Assembly: GCA_907163375.1 (NCBI GenBank)
Contig: CAJQUW010003390.1
Span: 62,001-126,000 of the forward strand
Origin: Prostheceraeus crozeri
Lineage: Eukaryota > Platyhelminthes > Polycladida > Euryleptidae
DNA: 64,000 nucleotides
Direction of reading: 5' to 3'
Below, in pieces: positions 9,087 through 19,645 of this stretch. The notes under the pieces are model-generated. The model was not told where the DNA came from and did not search any database. It saw nothing but the letters and a program-made list of their open reading frames with translations. A program made the translations under genes and the position numbers. Within the stretch, counting starts at the first letter, position 1; the number at the start of each line of letters is the position of its first letter.

Positions 9087-9941
9087 CTAGATAACTTTAT
9101 TAATTGATTGTTGCACTTTATCTATTGCGTCAAGCAGCGTGTGATGTACTTTAATTTCTTTTCTATTAACTTGCATTTTCTGCTGATTAATCTTCAACGC
9201 CGTTTTAAGAGCATTTAACTTAATTTTAAGAACATCTAATTGTCTTTTAACCGAATCTAACTGTTCTTTATTTTCTTTAGAGTTTTCTTGTAAATTTTTC
9301 TTTAATTCATTTTCTAAATTGATTTTAAGAGTTTTCATTTTATCAACTCTTTGATTAAGTGAGTTTACTTCATTTATTATTCTATTCATCTTTTTCATTT
9401 GTTGAGTAATTTTAGAACTTAATTCATCAACACTTTTTTGGAATGTAGTTTGTAACTGCTTTAAATTTTTTTTAATTCTTTCAGGAAGTTTTTCTATTTC
9501 ATCTTCTAATTGTTCTTTTAACATTTTTATCTGATGTTTATTTTTAATGACTGCAGATTTTAAATTTATAGAAAGTAATATTAAAATTTTTGATTGCTCA
9601 GAAATCTTTTTAAAAAGTTTTGCTATATCTGCTTCTAGCTCTCTATCCTTTTTATCAAGTTTTAATAATTTTTCGTTTAATGATTTGTCATTAAGTTTTA
9701 GCAACTTTAATTCATTCATCAGTGGAACCAAAACATCGTTTATATATTTTTCTTTTAAATCATTGATTTGTGTATCAACATATTGTTTATTTGTCAACTC
9801 TGTATTTTGTTGCGGAAGAATAGAAAGATGCAATGGACCAGATAAAACGTCTCCAGTTTTCATGATATAATTTTCTATCTCTATTTCTAATTCACGATTA
9901 TTCGGGATATATGCACCTCCACCAACATTTGGTAACATCAT
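9087..9941 (-). CDS. Fibre-like coiled-coil protein (284 aa)
   Basis: After a short conserved-looking tip (LPNVGGGAYIPNN) the protein has MKTGDVLSGPLHL (residues 27-39) and ELTNKQYVDTQI (48-59). This pairing is typical of bacteriophage tail-fibre stalks (TG..L.G.L.L ... T..A..K.YVD). From about residue 60 to the end it is a nearly continuous heptad-rich coiled coil with many lysines and glutamates. The frame is open. A trimeric fibre attached to the penton is the obvious guess, placing it in receptor binding, but no globular head domain is visible at the C terminus. It is next to capsid genes and on their strand. Confidence 0.6.
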   Translation of the reverse strand: MMLPNVGGGAYIPNNRELEIEIENYIMKTGDVLSGPLHLSILPQQNTELTNKQYVDTQINDLKEKYINDVLVPLMNELKLLKLNDKSLNEKLLKLDKKDRELEADIAKLFKKISEQSKILILLSINLKSAVIKNKHQIKMLKEQLEDEIEKLPERIKKNLKQLQTTFQKSVDELSSKITQQMKKMNRIINEVNSLNQRVDKMKTLKINLENELKKNLQENSKENKEQLDSVKRQLDVLKIKLNALKTALKINQQKMQVNRKEIKVHHTLLDAIDKVQQSINKVI

Positions 9942-10016
9942 TTTTTAACAATAAAAAAATAAATTTTACTCTAATAAAAATAAAAAAATAAAATTTTTTC
10001 TAATAAAAATAAGAAA

Positions 10017-12060
10017 ATGGAAAAAGCAAATTTAAAAAAATTATATTCGCCCGCATCATCCTGTTCTTCTTATTCGACGAGATCAACGGGATTTGAAAAT
10101 AAATGTTTTGATAATAATAATAATAATACTATTACAAATCCATGTATAGATGTTAATATTTTATTTCAGTTACAAGCCGAAATATTTAGAGAACAGACTA
10201 AAGGTTTACCTTCTATAGAAACTAATTATTGTTTATTTCCAGGTGATCCATTTATTAAATTTATGGATATTGTTAGTAAATATAATGATGTTGCATATGT
10301 AGAATTAAATAAAGAAAATATGGTTATAATAGGTCATAATAATGTCTATGAATTCATTAGAGCAGTTTTGCCGATTAGTAATACTGATTGGATAGAAACT
10401 AAAATTATTAATTATATTAATATTAAAGAATTAGTTAAAAAATTAAAATCCTTTTCAAAAGAAAAAATTAGATTATTTGTTGATGAACGAAACCAATATA
10501 ATATTCATATCGAGAGTAAAAAGCATAACGAAGAATTATTATGTCAAGTATATTATAGAGATACTATTTATAAACAAGAAACATTAGAAATGCCACAAAG
10601 ATATGATGATGATACATATATAGGATTATATTCAAATTTAAATATTAATTTGTTAAAATCTTATATAAATGGTTTAGCTCAACAAGAGAAAATTTATACA
10701 GCTCCCGCCATTGATATCCGGACAAAACTAAAATTTTGGCATTTTCTACTTTTTGTTTGAAATAAAGCTGTATACCAATAATTTGATCACTCTAGAAGAC
10801 ATTATTTGCATTAATGTGTAATAAACACTTGTAAGCAATGTGGTAAACGCATAATGCCTACCTTGGCATAGATATCTCACCAAAAACCGATATGTACCAC
10901 AATTAAGGTCTACTAGTTATTGCTTGCTAAAATGATGATACACGCTTTTTCTCATCCTGAGTTTCACTGCAGCGATGCTCGAACATCGCACCAAGAAGGC
11001 ACAAGGTCGAAGATCCGTGCATATTTCTTTTATAATCTGTATTTTAAACGCGATCAATAAAGACGTACGGAGCCACCAATAAATTTGGTTCTTCATATCA
11101 ACAATGACTGTGCTCCTGAAAAATCTGATCAACCATATTAACTCATTAATTAAAGTAAAAGAAAAACAGTAGCTATATTATGCCATAATAATGAACAAAC
11201 CATGGAACAATCAATAATACGCATACAGGATTGACATAGATCAACTAACTTACTCTACATTTCAATAATATGACGATTTCTCTGAAAAATCGTTTTTGTC
11301 CGGATATCAATGGCGGGAGCTGTATGTGGACAACACCCTATAAAAGTTTAGATTCTGATAAAAATTCTAAAAATAATAAAAGTTTTAAACATCATGAAAA
11401 TGTGAATTTTAAAGAATCTTATAATAATAATGATGATGTTAATATAGATGATGATAATATAATGATGGTAATATAAATGATGATTCTGAAACATCTGAAA
11501 AAGGTGTAAATGGTAACAAAGATTATAAAAATATTAGTAATTATAAAAATTTAAATGAAGAAAAATTTATATCTCATACTGATGTACATGATATTAATAC
11601 TACATATAATCAAAATTTATCTAAATTTCATTTTCTTACAATTGAAAATAATAATGATGGAATAGTTGAAGATACTGTTAGACAACTATGTATCGGGTCT
11701 ACAAAATTTAAATTAGGATTTACATCTAATCAATTTAAAATTTTATCATCTCTAATAAAAACTAAAACTGATTCAGATTATGGTGGTGTTATTAAATTTT
11801 CCAAAAGAGATCAAAGACCAATATTTTTCTCTATTATATTATTATCAGATAAAAAATGTAATTTAGAGTTAGATATTCCAATAAGAGAATGGTATCCTAT
11901 CAGGGAATGGCATCCTTTACCAAAAAGTGTAATTTATGATGATGATGAAGAATCAATTTATGATGATGATGAAGAATCAATTTATGATGATGAAGAATCA
12001 ATAGTTAGTGAAAATAAATTTAAATTATCTTTTGATAAAACGTTATATGATAAAACTTAA
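10017..12060 (+). CDS. Possible sliding-clamp-like protein gene, split by a nested MITE (fossil)
   Basis: The first part encodes a serine/asparagine-rich leader and then FIKFMDIVSKYNDVAYVEL and MVIIGHNNVYEFIRAVLP, spaced like the first strands and helix of PCNA/Hus1/Rad9-type clamps. The last part has KFKLGFTSNQFKILSSLI and IKFSKRDQRPIFFSIILLS, like the end of a Rad9/PCNA second domain, then an acidic tail with repeated DDDEESIY. A clamp beside DNA polymerase B would make sense as a processivity factor. This is pattern resemblance only. The gene is on the plus strand, converging with polymerase B, and a 624-bp MITE sits inside it. Not intact here. Confidence 0.35.
10699..11322. mobile_element. 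Tc1/mariner-type MITE nested in the Polinton (624 bp)
   Basis: Perfect terminal inverted repeats of about 29 bp begin CAGCTCCCGCCATTGATATC and run into CGGACAAAA. They are flanked by TA on both sides (10697-10698 and 11323-11324). The TA target duplication and CAG start fit the Tc1/mariner/pogo superfamily. The interior has no coding capacity. Base composition is less AT-rich than the surrounding viral gene. Confidence 0.88.
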
Positions 12061-12262
12061 TATGATAAAACTTAATATTATAGAACATTATATGCTAAAA
12101 CTTAATAGAAAATACCAAAATATACGATAAATATATTTTCATATGTAATAAAATTTTTAGATATAATAAGTTTTTAGATGTTATAAAATTTTTAGATGTA
12201 ATAAGTTTTTAGATGTTATAAAATTTTTAGATGTTTTAAAATTTTTAGATGTAATAAAAAAA
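11936..12262. repeat. Coding acidic repeat and AT-rich intergenic repeats
   Basis: At 11936-12000 three near-copies of GATGATGATGAAGAATCAAT encode an acidic repeat at the end of the clamp-like gene. From 12040 come three TATGATAAAACTTAA units, then (12138-12262) five units of AAATTTTTAGATGTTATAA type. They fill the space between two convergent genes and may serve as transcript ends. Confidence 0.8.
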
Positions 12263-12292
12263 TTATTATTCCCACGTGTCATCATCATCACT

Positions 12293-15286
12293 TCAATTAC
12301 TCTCACAGACGATTGTTTGAAATATTTCAGCTTGAATATCTTCTCCAATATAAGGTAACATAATTTCATTTTCATCAGGTGCTTGACGTTTAAGAATATT
12401 TATTTGACCAGAAAATTTTTTTTCTTCAGTATTATTATTTTTATCAGGAATACTAATTCCAGTTTCTAAAGATCTTTTCCATGGTTTATTAACTGTAGTC
12501 GATAATGTTTTCACCGAATATAATTTTAGAAAATCTTCTACTTTTACTTTATCTTGTGAATATCCTTTGAATGTTTTCTTTTCACTAAGTCTCCCTTGTT
12601 CATCTACAGTAATACAATATTTTATTTTAGGAGCAATAAACATTGCAAAAATAATTCCACCATTTCCATAATCATTTTTTCTTTGACACAATTCCCCACC
12701 AACATATCCAGCAGCATCTAATTTATTAAAGAGCTCATTAGAAATGTATATTGAATCAGTATCTGTATAATGAATGTATTTTTCGTTGAAACCATTAATT
12801 TCTAAAATAAAGTTATTCATGATTCTTCTAGAGTGAGAAAGAATAAAAGAACCTAAGTGTGATGGCATGAATGACGTCTTCCCATCTTTTACAATATTAG
12901 TTTTGAGAAATTCATCATCTTCCATTTCTACTTTCGCTAAATATTGTTCATCATTTACTTTTTCATAATCTTTTACTTCTTGAGTGAAATTTTTTCTCAA
13001 TGTATTCTCATTCCATAAATGATATTTAGTGGTTGTATCTTTTTGCACAGTTTTGCCATATAGCGAATTCATCAATAATTTAATTAACTCATCACCTACA
13101 GTATTTCCTTCTGTTTTATGTCTTTTTCTCAAATTAAAAAGTTTTTCAATATAATTTTGAAATGGTGAAACTTGATAATTTTTTTCATAAATTATACCAT
13201 CAGTAATATGTAAGATTTTTCCCCCACATCTAACAATTTCTTGTATGTCTACAGAAGTTAATACATCATAACATATACCATTTCTAAACCTGATTACTTT
13301 CACATGAGAATTATTATTTTGATTTTTAACTTTATCTTTTATAGGAACTGGTTGGAAAAACATATCATTCGGATATTGAAACACAACAGAGAATATTCCA
13401 GTTTTAGGTCTAAATGTTTGAGTATTAAATTTATATACTATTTCTCGTTCTTCTTCTTGTCTAAATTTTCTAGCGGATTCGGCTTTAGGGTATTCTAAAT
13501 TTTCATCATACATAGCTGATGGATATAAAGATGTTGCATCAAAAGCCATTAGAAATTCATTTTTTTGTTCAAGTAGTTGATTTGAAATTTTCTAAATTTC
13601 AGTTTTATCTCCTAAATCTCGATACTGTTTCATTAAATCTATTAAATTACTTCCAAGGGACAAAGTCCCACCAGCGTAGCGGCCAGGGGACAAAGCCCCA
13701 CCAGCGTTGGGACCAGGTAAATACTGTTTTAATATTGGTAACAAGATGCTACAAAATGGCGATGTGTATTTTCTTATATTTGCTGAAACTCTTCCACCTT
13801 TAACAGATTTTCTAATATAATTTCTAGTCCATAAATCTATATGAGAATGAATATTTGTATTGTCATTTTGTACGCTTTTCATCCAACCGTTAAATGTTAA
13901 AGCAGAGGATGTCAAATTAGTAGTTATATCTTCACCAACTAAATCTTGCATAACATTATTATATTTGTAGATACAAAAAGCTAAAGAAAGAATATCGTTA
14001 ACTAAATATGGTCTCCATTCAATTTCTTTTTCTTTATAATTTTCATGTGTTATGTCTCTAATTTCATAATTTAATTTACACACATTCATAGGAATTTTAA
14101 AATTCTCACACCATTTAGAAAGACTTGTTTTTACATGTTGATAACTACATTTCATTATAATAGTTTGAAGTGCTAATTTACCTGAAGGTGAATCTTTTTT
14201 CATATTGTTTTTAAATCTAAAAGATTTTTGAATGTATCTACTAACACATTCAGTTGTATAAGGATTTTGTAATGAAGCAGTCAATATTCCTCTTGAAGTT
14301 TTAAGAGGCGGTTTAGATAATTTAAAATTAGCTTTTATCGGAAAATAGGAATCAAAACCTGATGAATTGTGAGCTATTAAAGTTACTCTCGAATAATTAA
14401 ATTTTCCAAGAGTTTTAAAAAATTGATGGATCGGACATACGTCCTCTAGGTTTCCCCCGATCGGACATTCATCATCCTCAGTTCTCGTAAATATTTTCAC
14501 ACAATTTTGAAGTTTATTAAATTCTAATTCAGTTAAATTATTATACTCATTAATCTGTTTTTTAAGTTTTTTAATTTCATCTTCATCTTTTGATCGTTTA
14601 ATTTTAATCATATCACTTAACAAACGTGTTTCTAATTCTTTCAATCTTTGTTTCGGTAAGCAACATATAAATTTATTAAAATTAATAGCTCCTACAGCAT
14701 AAGGAATAGGATAAGCTGTTGAACAGTTAGGATCAGGAAGAGTTTCGAGATCCCAAATATATGTTGAACCATAGTCAATTTTTTTCTTTGTTATGATTTT
14801 ATATGGACGCGTTGTTAGATTTTCATCAGTAACTGTTTTATATATGGGTTTGAAATTATTTTCAATTTCTCTAATAGCTTTTAATTTATGAGATTTATTA
14901 ATTAAACAATAGTGACCAATTGTTGAACCTGTGTGAAAATAATTGTAATAAACATAATTATGAAACGTTTCAATTCCTCTAGGATTTAAATGACGATTGG
15001 CAGGACTATAATATTGAACACATTCTCCAAAATATTTATTGAATTGAGAAAATTTGCAGTTTGACATTACTCCTGTTCTAGATGTGGCTTTCTCTTTATA
15101 TAAAAAATTATTAAACATTTCTTTCATCATTTCTCCTTGTTCTTCATTAAAACCTCGTAAAACATTATAACATTTAATAAAACAAAAATCTTCAGAAGGA
15201 ATATAACAATATTCACCGAAATATTCTTTGATTCTATATTTCATATTAATCCCTGCCCCTCTATGCGATCTTTCTACTAACTTCAT
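12293..15286 (-). CDS. polB: Protein-primed family B DNA polymerase (Polinton fossil gene)
   Basis: The N-terminal half has the 3'-5' exonuclease motifs WDLETLPDPN (Exo I) and AHNSSGFDSYF (Exo II). The C-terminal half has DATSLYPSAMY (motif A), KLLMNSLYGKT (motif B) and YTDTDSIYIS (motif C), the three catalytic polymerase motifs. Total length, near 1000 codons, matches Polinton PolB. The enzyme replicates the element from its ends using a protein primer. Two in-frame GC-rich palindromic inserts are visible (13657-13715 and 14428-14475). It leads the block of genes transcribed leftwards. Not intact as one frame in this copy. Confidence 0.95.
13657..13717. repeat. GC-rich palindromic 30-bp repeat, two units, inside polB
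   Basis: Units contain GGGAC-AAA-GTCCC (13657-13669) and GGGGAC-AAA-GCCCC (13686-13699), each followed by ACCAGCGT. Thirty bases per unit keeps the frame and adds ten residues each (GGTLSLG/GGALSPG type). GC content contrasts with the AT-rich gene. Confidence 0.85.
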
Positions 15287-15322
15287 TCCAAAATCTTCAT
15301 ATTTAATATTACCTGTAAAAAT

Positions 15323-15799
15323 TCATTCGTTAGCATCGGATTTGTCATCCAGATTCGAAAAGCATGTTTCAAATGATTTTTTATTATAGAAGGTTACGTA
15401 AAAATTTTGAATTATATTTTCCTGATCTTTAACAACTTTTCCAAGTAAATTAATAATTTTACCATTTGCTAAAAGTTTCCGCATATCATTTACTACATTA
15501 ATAAAAGATACATTTTCATATTTAATTTCATTTGGATTAAATAAATTACATAAATCATCACCAAGTTCATCCTTAATTCTTTCATCAAAAAAGATATCAC
15601 TAATAGGAGTTTCTAATATTTCTTTTGTTCCACTTTTCTGCTTTTTAGTATTACGTCTAATACTACGCCTAGTACGTTTCTGTTTTTTAATACGTTTACT
15701 ACGTTTACTATGTTTAATTTGCGGATCAAACTCAGCAGTTTGTTTCTTGATTAATTCATCAATCCTAGACGTTTGTCCGAGAGACATTTCACGATTCAT
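15323..15799 (-). CDS. Polinton protein with basic N-terminus, unrecognised (158 aa)
   Basis: Residues 28-57 are extremely basic (KRSKRIKKQKRTRRSIRR), as in a nuclear localisation or DNA-binding tail. The C-terminal two thirds is helical and mixed-charge with no recognised motif. It lies directly upstream of polB on the same strand, so a role in replication (for example a primer or DNA-binding protein) is possible but unsupported. The frame is open. Confidence 0.5.
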   Translation of the reverse strand: MNREMSLGQTSRIDELIKKQTAEFDPQIKHSKRSKRIKKQKRTRRSIRRNTKKQKSGTKEILETPISDIFFDERIKDELGDDLCNLFNPNEIKYENVSFINVVNDMRKLLANGKIINLLGKVVKDQENIIQNFYVTFYNKKSFETCFSNLDDKSDANE

Positions 15800-15848
15800 A
15801 TTTTTTAAAAGAAAAAATGAATTTTTACGTAGAACCTCGGTTCCGTTT

Positions 15849-16154
15849 TTACATATACACAGGAATATGTAATTGATGTAATGTTTCTAATTCATGTGTT
15901 GTTAAATGTTCTTTCTTAACCAACCACCATAAATTATTATACGCCAAAAATACTCGGAAACTTCTTAAACAAAGTGGAAAGTCTTTTGTTTTAACATACG
16001 GTTTAATACCATGTTTTGTTTTATAATCTGTAACGAGCGCTACGTATTTATGATGATAATAAAATCTAACTTCTTTCTTCGAATTTACAGGATTTGTAGG
16101 ATGACGATAATCTTTTAAAACTGGTACATGCTCTATCTTATAAGCATTCAACAT
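15849..16154 (-). CDS. Small Polinton protein, unrecognised (about 101 aa)
   Basis: The second methionine (MLNAYKIEHVPVL, 16154) is a likely start, because the residues before it are encoded by an A-rich leader. The sequence is compact and aromatic (VRFYYHHKYVALVTDY; FLAYNNLWWLVKKE), suggesting a small folded domain. It sits between the packaging ATPase and the basic protein, all on the minus strand. I do not recognise the family. Confidence 0.45.
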   Translation of the reverse strand: MLNAYKIEHVPVLKDYRHPTNPVNSKKEVRFYYHHKYVALVTDYKTKHGIKPYVKTKDFPLCLRSFRVFLAYNNLWWLVKKEHLTTHELETLHQLHIPVYM

Positions 16155-16247
16155 ATTTTTTTTTATTTTTATTAACAAAAAATTTATAAGAAAAAATTAT
16201 TCGGTCACTCCGTTCGATCACTCCGCGAAAATATTTTCTATCGACTT

Positions 16248-17015
16248 TCAGTCAGAGAACAATTGTTCGATAACTCCATCATAAATTTTTTTATCAATAT
16301 TTATTGTGATAAATCCATAATCTTTTGACCAAGCATTGTTACACGATTGTTTAAATTCATCTTTATTTCTTACACATAAATCTCTTAACAAATCACTTAA
16401 GTTTCTTGCATTTATTTCAAATAGTATAAATATGTTTGCATTCTTTCCAATAACACTTCCGTCTAATGAATACATACTTTGTGTTAAATAAAATACACTA
16501 CAGTTATTATGTCTACCTCTTGTGAAATAATTTCTCTGAACTGACTGATTTCTGTCATTAACACAATCATCAAAAATTACACAATGTTTCATTGTTTTAT
16601 CTAGTTTACTAGGATCTTGCATATTACCACTATCATCTATTAATTGTATTTTTATATGCTTATTTTTATTAGATTCTACTAACTGATTATTTTTTGCTGC
16701 TTCTTCACACCACGAACTTATTTCTTCTTCATCTTCAGATTTTTCATATTCTTTGAATAATGAAGCAATTGCTGTTTTTTTAAGATTATCTTCAAATCCA
16801 TATTTTAAAAATTGATAGACGGGTTGTTCTGCTGTTGTTGTATAAATTATAAGATTGTTATAATCCAAAAAATTTGGAGTCGTTAAAATTTTAAATAATA
16901 GATATGTTTTTCCACAACCTGATCTTCCGCAAATAACTGACAAAAATTTATTAGATAAATTTGGATGATGATTAAATTTGAGTTTTTTTTTATTAAATGG
17001 AGGTAGTTCACTCAT
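16248..17015 (-). CDS. A32/FtsK-HerA type genome-packaging ATPase (255 aa)
   Basis: Walker A is GRSGCGKT (residues 30-37) and Walker B is CVIFDD (145-150). A downstream YLTQS motif (176-180) matches the sensor position in poxvirus A32-like and Polinton ATPases. Length is as expected for the family and the frame is open. The enzyme would drive DNA into the capsid. It lies between replication and minor-capsid genes on the same strand. Confidence 0.93.
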   Translation of the reverse strand: MSELPPFNKKKLKFNHHPNLSNKFLSVICGRSGCGKTYLLFKILTTPNFLDYNNLIIYTTTAEQPVYQFLKYGFEDNLKKTAIASLFKEYEKSEDEEEISSWCEEAAKNNQLVESNKNKHIKIQLIDDSGNMQDPSKLDKTMKHCVIFDDCVNDRNQSVQRNYFTRGRHNNCSVFYLTQSMYSLDGSVIGKNANIFILFEINARNLSDLLRDLCVRNKDEFKQSCNNAWSKDYGFITINIDKKIYDGVIEQLFSD

Positions 17016-17092
17016 TTTTTAATAAAAAAATTTATTTTTATTTTATTTTTATTTTTAAAGAGGAAGAAGAAAATTAAACTTCTCTAGCTTCG

Positions 17093-17137
17093 CGTGGGAG
17101 TTTATACCTCTCGAACGGGAGTTTATACCTCTCGAAC
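17093..17137. repeat. Short direct repeat at the end of the penton gene
   Basis: GGGAGTTTATACCTCTCGAA occurs twice in direct orientation, 21-22 bp apart, overlapping the 3' end of the minor-capsid gene. It is GC-richer than its surroundings, like the other inserts in this element. Confidence 0.8.
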
Positions 17138-17914
17138 CAAAAGATCTATCATAATCTCTTCACCTCCAAAATTTATTTCTTGTCCTTTCTCATCAGTGAT
17201 TCTAATGCCAATGTTGTTAATAGTTTTTCTTGTAATAGGAAAATATATTAATGTTTGTGGAATTACATTTAATCCATAACCAATGGGTACAGTAAAAGCT
17301 GGAAAACTGAATATTAAATTTGACAATTTACCATTTATATATCCTCCTTCAATAATGTCACAATGTACAACAATTGAATTTATTTCAGTTATTTTTGGAA
17401 TCTTCTCACCTAAATGATAACCTTGACTATATATAGGTTTGTTTATTAAATCCTAATAGCTTTGACAATGATCTATCATGATTAAAATCAACTTGATGAT
17501 TTTCGTCTAAAGTAAGAGAAAATTTATTAACTGCCGGTTCAACTGCAAAATGTAATTGTTTCTTATCTTTAAATGGTATACCTAAATGTCTCTTAATTTC
17601 ATTTGATATTGATTCAACTTCGTAAGAATCAGGAAGAAAAGTTAATATTTTCCATGTTTTACCTTTATCAGTAGAATATCTAAATTGATCATTCACATCT
17701 TTGATAACGTTTTGAATAGTGTTAAATGTAGAGAAACTAGTCAATGCAATTTGATAATTTTTATTTTGTTCCAAATGTAGAATGGGTTCTAAATTACAAG
17801 TGTGTGATCAAGTAGTTGCTATAATTTTTAACGTCGTACTAAATTTTGATGAACCCAAAATCTCTGTTAGATTTTCTAAATGATTATTAATTTTGTCTAA
17901 ATCTGCTGAACACA
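17123..17914 (-). CDS. Minor capsid (penton-like, single jelly-roll) protein (Polinton fossil gene)
   Basis: Segments match the Polinton penton layout: NKNYQIALTSFSTFNTI, then FLPDSYEVESISNEIKRHL, then DRSLSKLLGF. After these come FPAFTVPIGYGLNVIPQTLI and a C-terminus IGIRITDEKGQEINFGGEEI, equivalent to the conserved R.D..G..VDF.GE.I ending of the family. Pentamers of this protein form the capsid vertices. Not intact here. It lies directly downstream of the 18.0-18.8-kb gene and upstream of the ATPase on the same strand. Confidence 0.78.
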
Positions 17915-17983
17915 TTTTTTAGTTAAAATTTTAAATAAACATTTTTTATAAAAAAATTAAAAACAACAACATATTTCAGCTAC

Positions 17984-18014
17984 GGGCGAAGCCCTTAAAG
18001 ACATCAGAGATGTC
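17984..18014. terminator. Double mini-hairpin at a gene end
   Basis: GGGC-GAA-GCCC (17984-17994) and GACATC-AGA-GATGTC (18000-18014) stand side by side at the 3' end of the minus-strand gene at 18004. They may mark transcript ends or be members of the dispersed hairpin family. Function is not shown. Confidence 0.45.
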
Positions 18015-18825
18015 TGGTTATACTTTTATAATCCTCTTCATTTAGAATCTTCTTTTCCAGCAGTCTTTTCAATATAGCATGAATTTCATTGAAACTAGAA
18101 TTATGTCCTTCTTTTATTGCAGATATTAAAATATTTAATCTATTTAGTAATTCTTGTGGATCATCTGGTAAAAATACAGTTGTTTCTGTTGTCTGTTTTT
18201 CAGATAAACCTTTTCCTACTTTAACTCCCGTTGATAATAAATTTTCTAATTGTTTATAACGTCTAAGAGATTTTACTGCACCAACTCTATCTAACATAGC
18301 TTTATATTTTATGAGATCTTCTACAGCATAATTATTTAAATCTGCTCCTCTTAAAAGATCAACAAAATTTCTATCTAAATTAAAAGGAGATTTATCTGGT
18401 GAAAAAATTAAACCTCGAAAAGGTTGTGGAAATATTTCTTTTTGTCCGAGATAAAATCTAGGTATTGTTTTTCCATCTATATATGAGATAGAATGTTCAA
18501 ATTGCATAGATTTTGGTAATTTCTTATTAATGTTTGATTCTAGTAATCCATAGTCATCTAATATAGTTTTGTGCTCTGGATCTGTTATATCAATTTGTTT
18601 ATCATTATTTGTAAGTTCTTTTTCAAGAGTTTTAAATGGTTTCATAGTTTTTTCAAAATCAGTTTTTACTTGCTCGGTTTGCTGCATTTGTTCAAACATA
18701 TCAGATTGAATACCAGCTTTTATCATTCTATGTTGAAGATGATTTTCTTTCATAATATTTCTTTGTTTTATTAACTCTTCTAATTGTTTTATTCTTTTAA
18801 AATTATCAGCTCTAATTTTATCCAT
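18004..18825 (-). CDS. Conserved Polinton protein of unknown function (about 273 aa)
   Basis: I take the start at MDKIRADNFKRIKQ (18825), since upstream codons read through an A/T leader. The N-terminal third is a lysine/glutamine-rich helix. The centre contains IPRFYLGQKEIFPQPFRG and FVDLLRGADLNNYAVEDLIKYKAMLDRV, resembling a segment common in invertebrate Polintons that usually reads TPGL..LL....P..YT..DL..Y. The open frame is complete. It heads the morphogenesis block next to the penton gene. No biochemical role is known to me. Confidence 0.6.
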   Translation of the reverse strand: MDKIRADNFKRIKQLEELIKQRNIMKENHLQHRMIKAGIQSDMFEQMQQTEQVKTDFEKTMKPFKTLEKELTNNDKQIDITDPEHKTILDDYGLLESNINKKLPKSMQFEHSISYIDGKTIPRFYLGQKEIFPQPFRGLIFSPDKSPFNLDRNFVDLLRGADLNNYAVEDLIKYKAMLDRVGAVKSLRRYKQLENLLSTGVKVGKGLSEKQTTETTVFLPDDPQELLNRLNILISAIKEGHNSSFNEIHAILKRLLEKKILNEEDYKSITRHL

Positions 18826-18931
18826 TTTTAAAATATAATATTTGAATTTTGTGGTAACATTGGAATACAGCAAAAACATTTTACTGAACAAATTATTTTT
18901 TTATTGCTTTCTTGTTTGACATCTTTTCGCT

Positions 18932-19645
18932 TTAAGTTTTGTTTAATAAAGTTTTGCTTAAATTTTCGCTTAAAGTTTTTAGCTCTTCTAAAAAAATTTT
19001 ATCATTTTCTTCATTAGAAATTTTACCATCACTAGAAATTTTGCCATCACTAGAAATTTTGCAATCCTGTCTATTCTTATCATCAACTTTTTCTGACTGT
19101 AATTGAAATGATATTTGATTTACTTCATTAGCTATTTGGTCAAATTTTTCAATCTCATCTAACGTAATAACATTATCATCACATACTCTTTGAAAGTAGT
19201 AATGTAGTTTATCATAGACTTCTTTAATATGTAAATGCTTAGTTTTTAATGATTTTCGTTTCTTAGTTATTAAAGATTTATCTAACATTGTAACAAGTGA
19301 AGTTGCAAAAACACCCGTACCTGTTAAAGCTGTAGCAACTACTGGAATTACTAAAACACCAGAAGATATAACAATAGTGAGAGCGCCTAAACTTATTGTT
19401 AAGAATATGCCAATTCCTTGTGTTACATTCTTAACTTTAGTCCATCTCTTTCTTAATTTTTTATAATGCTCTAATCTTAATAATAATTGAGATTCCTTAT
19501 CTTTCATATAACGTACTCTATCTTTGTGTTTTTCTTTATTCATTTTTTCAATGTCCATTAAAGTAGAACTATGTTCATATGATAACGAAGGATATATTCT
19601 TGAGGTTCCTTCCACTTTTGTTTCATCCACTTTTGTTTCTTCCAT
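18932..19645 (-). CDS. Two-segment membrane protein, gene starting in the terminal repeat (237 aa)
   Basis: The charged N-terminus (MEETKVDETKVEG) and a basic coiled region lead to two adjacent hydrophobic segments near residues 80-120 (GIFLTISLGALTIVISSGVL and VVATALTGTGVFATSLVTML). A long charged C-terminal tail follows, with the short repeat KISSDGK. This is the layout of a SLATT-like or other hairpin membrane protein; assignment is not firm. The first 107 codons lie inside the right terminal repeat and are duplicated at 2867-3205. The frame is open. Confidence 0.7.
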   Translation of the reverse strand: MEETKVDETKVEGTSRIYPSLSYEHSSTLMDIEKMNKEKHKDRVRYMKDKESQLLLRLEHYKKLRKRWTKVKNVTQGIGIFLTISLGALTIVISSGVLVIPVVATALTGTGVFATSLVTMLDKSLITKKRKSLKTKHLHIKEVYDKLHYYFQRVCDDNVITLDEIEKFDQIANEVNQISFQLQSEKVDDKNRQDCKISSDGKISSDGKISNEENDKIFLEELKTLSENLSKTLLNKT

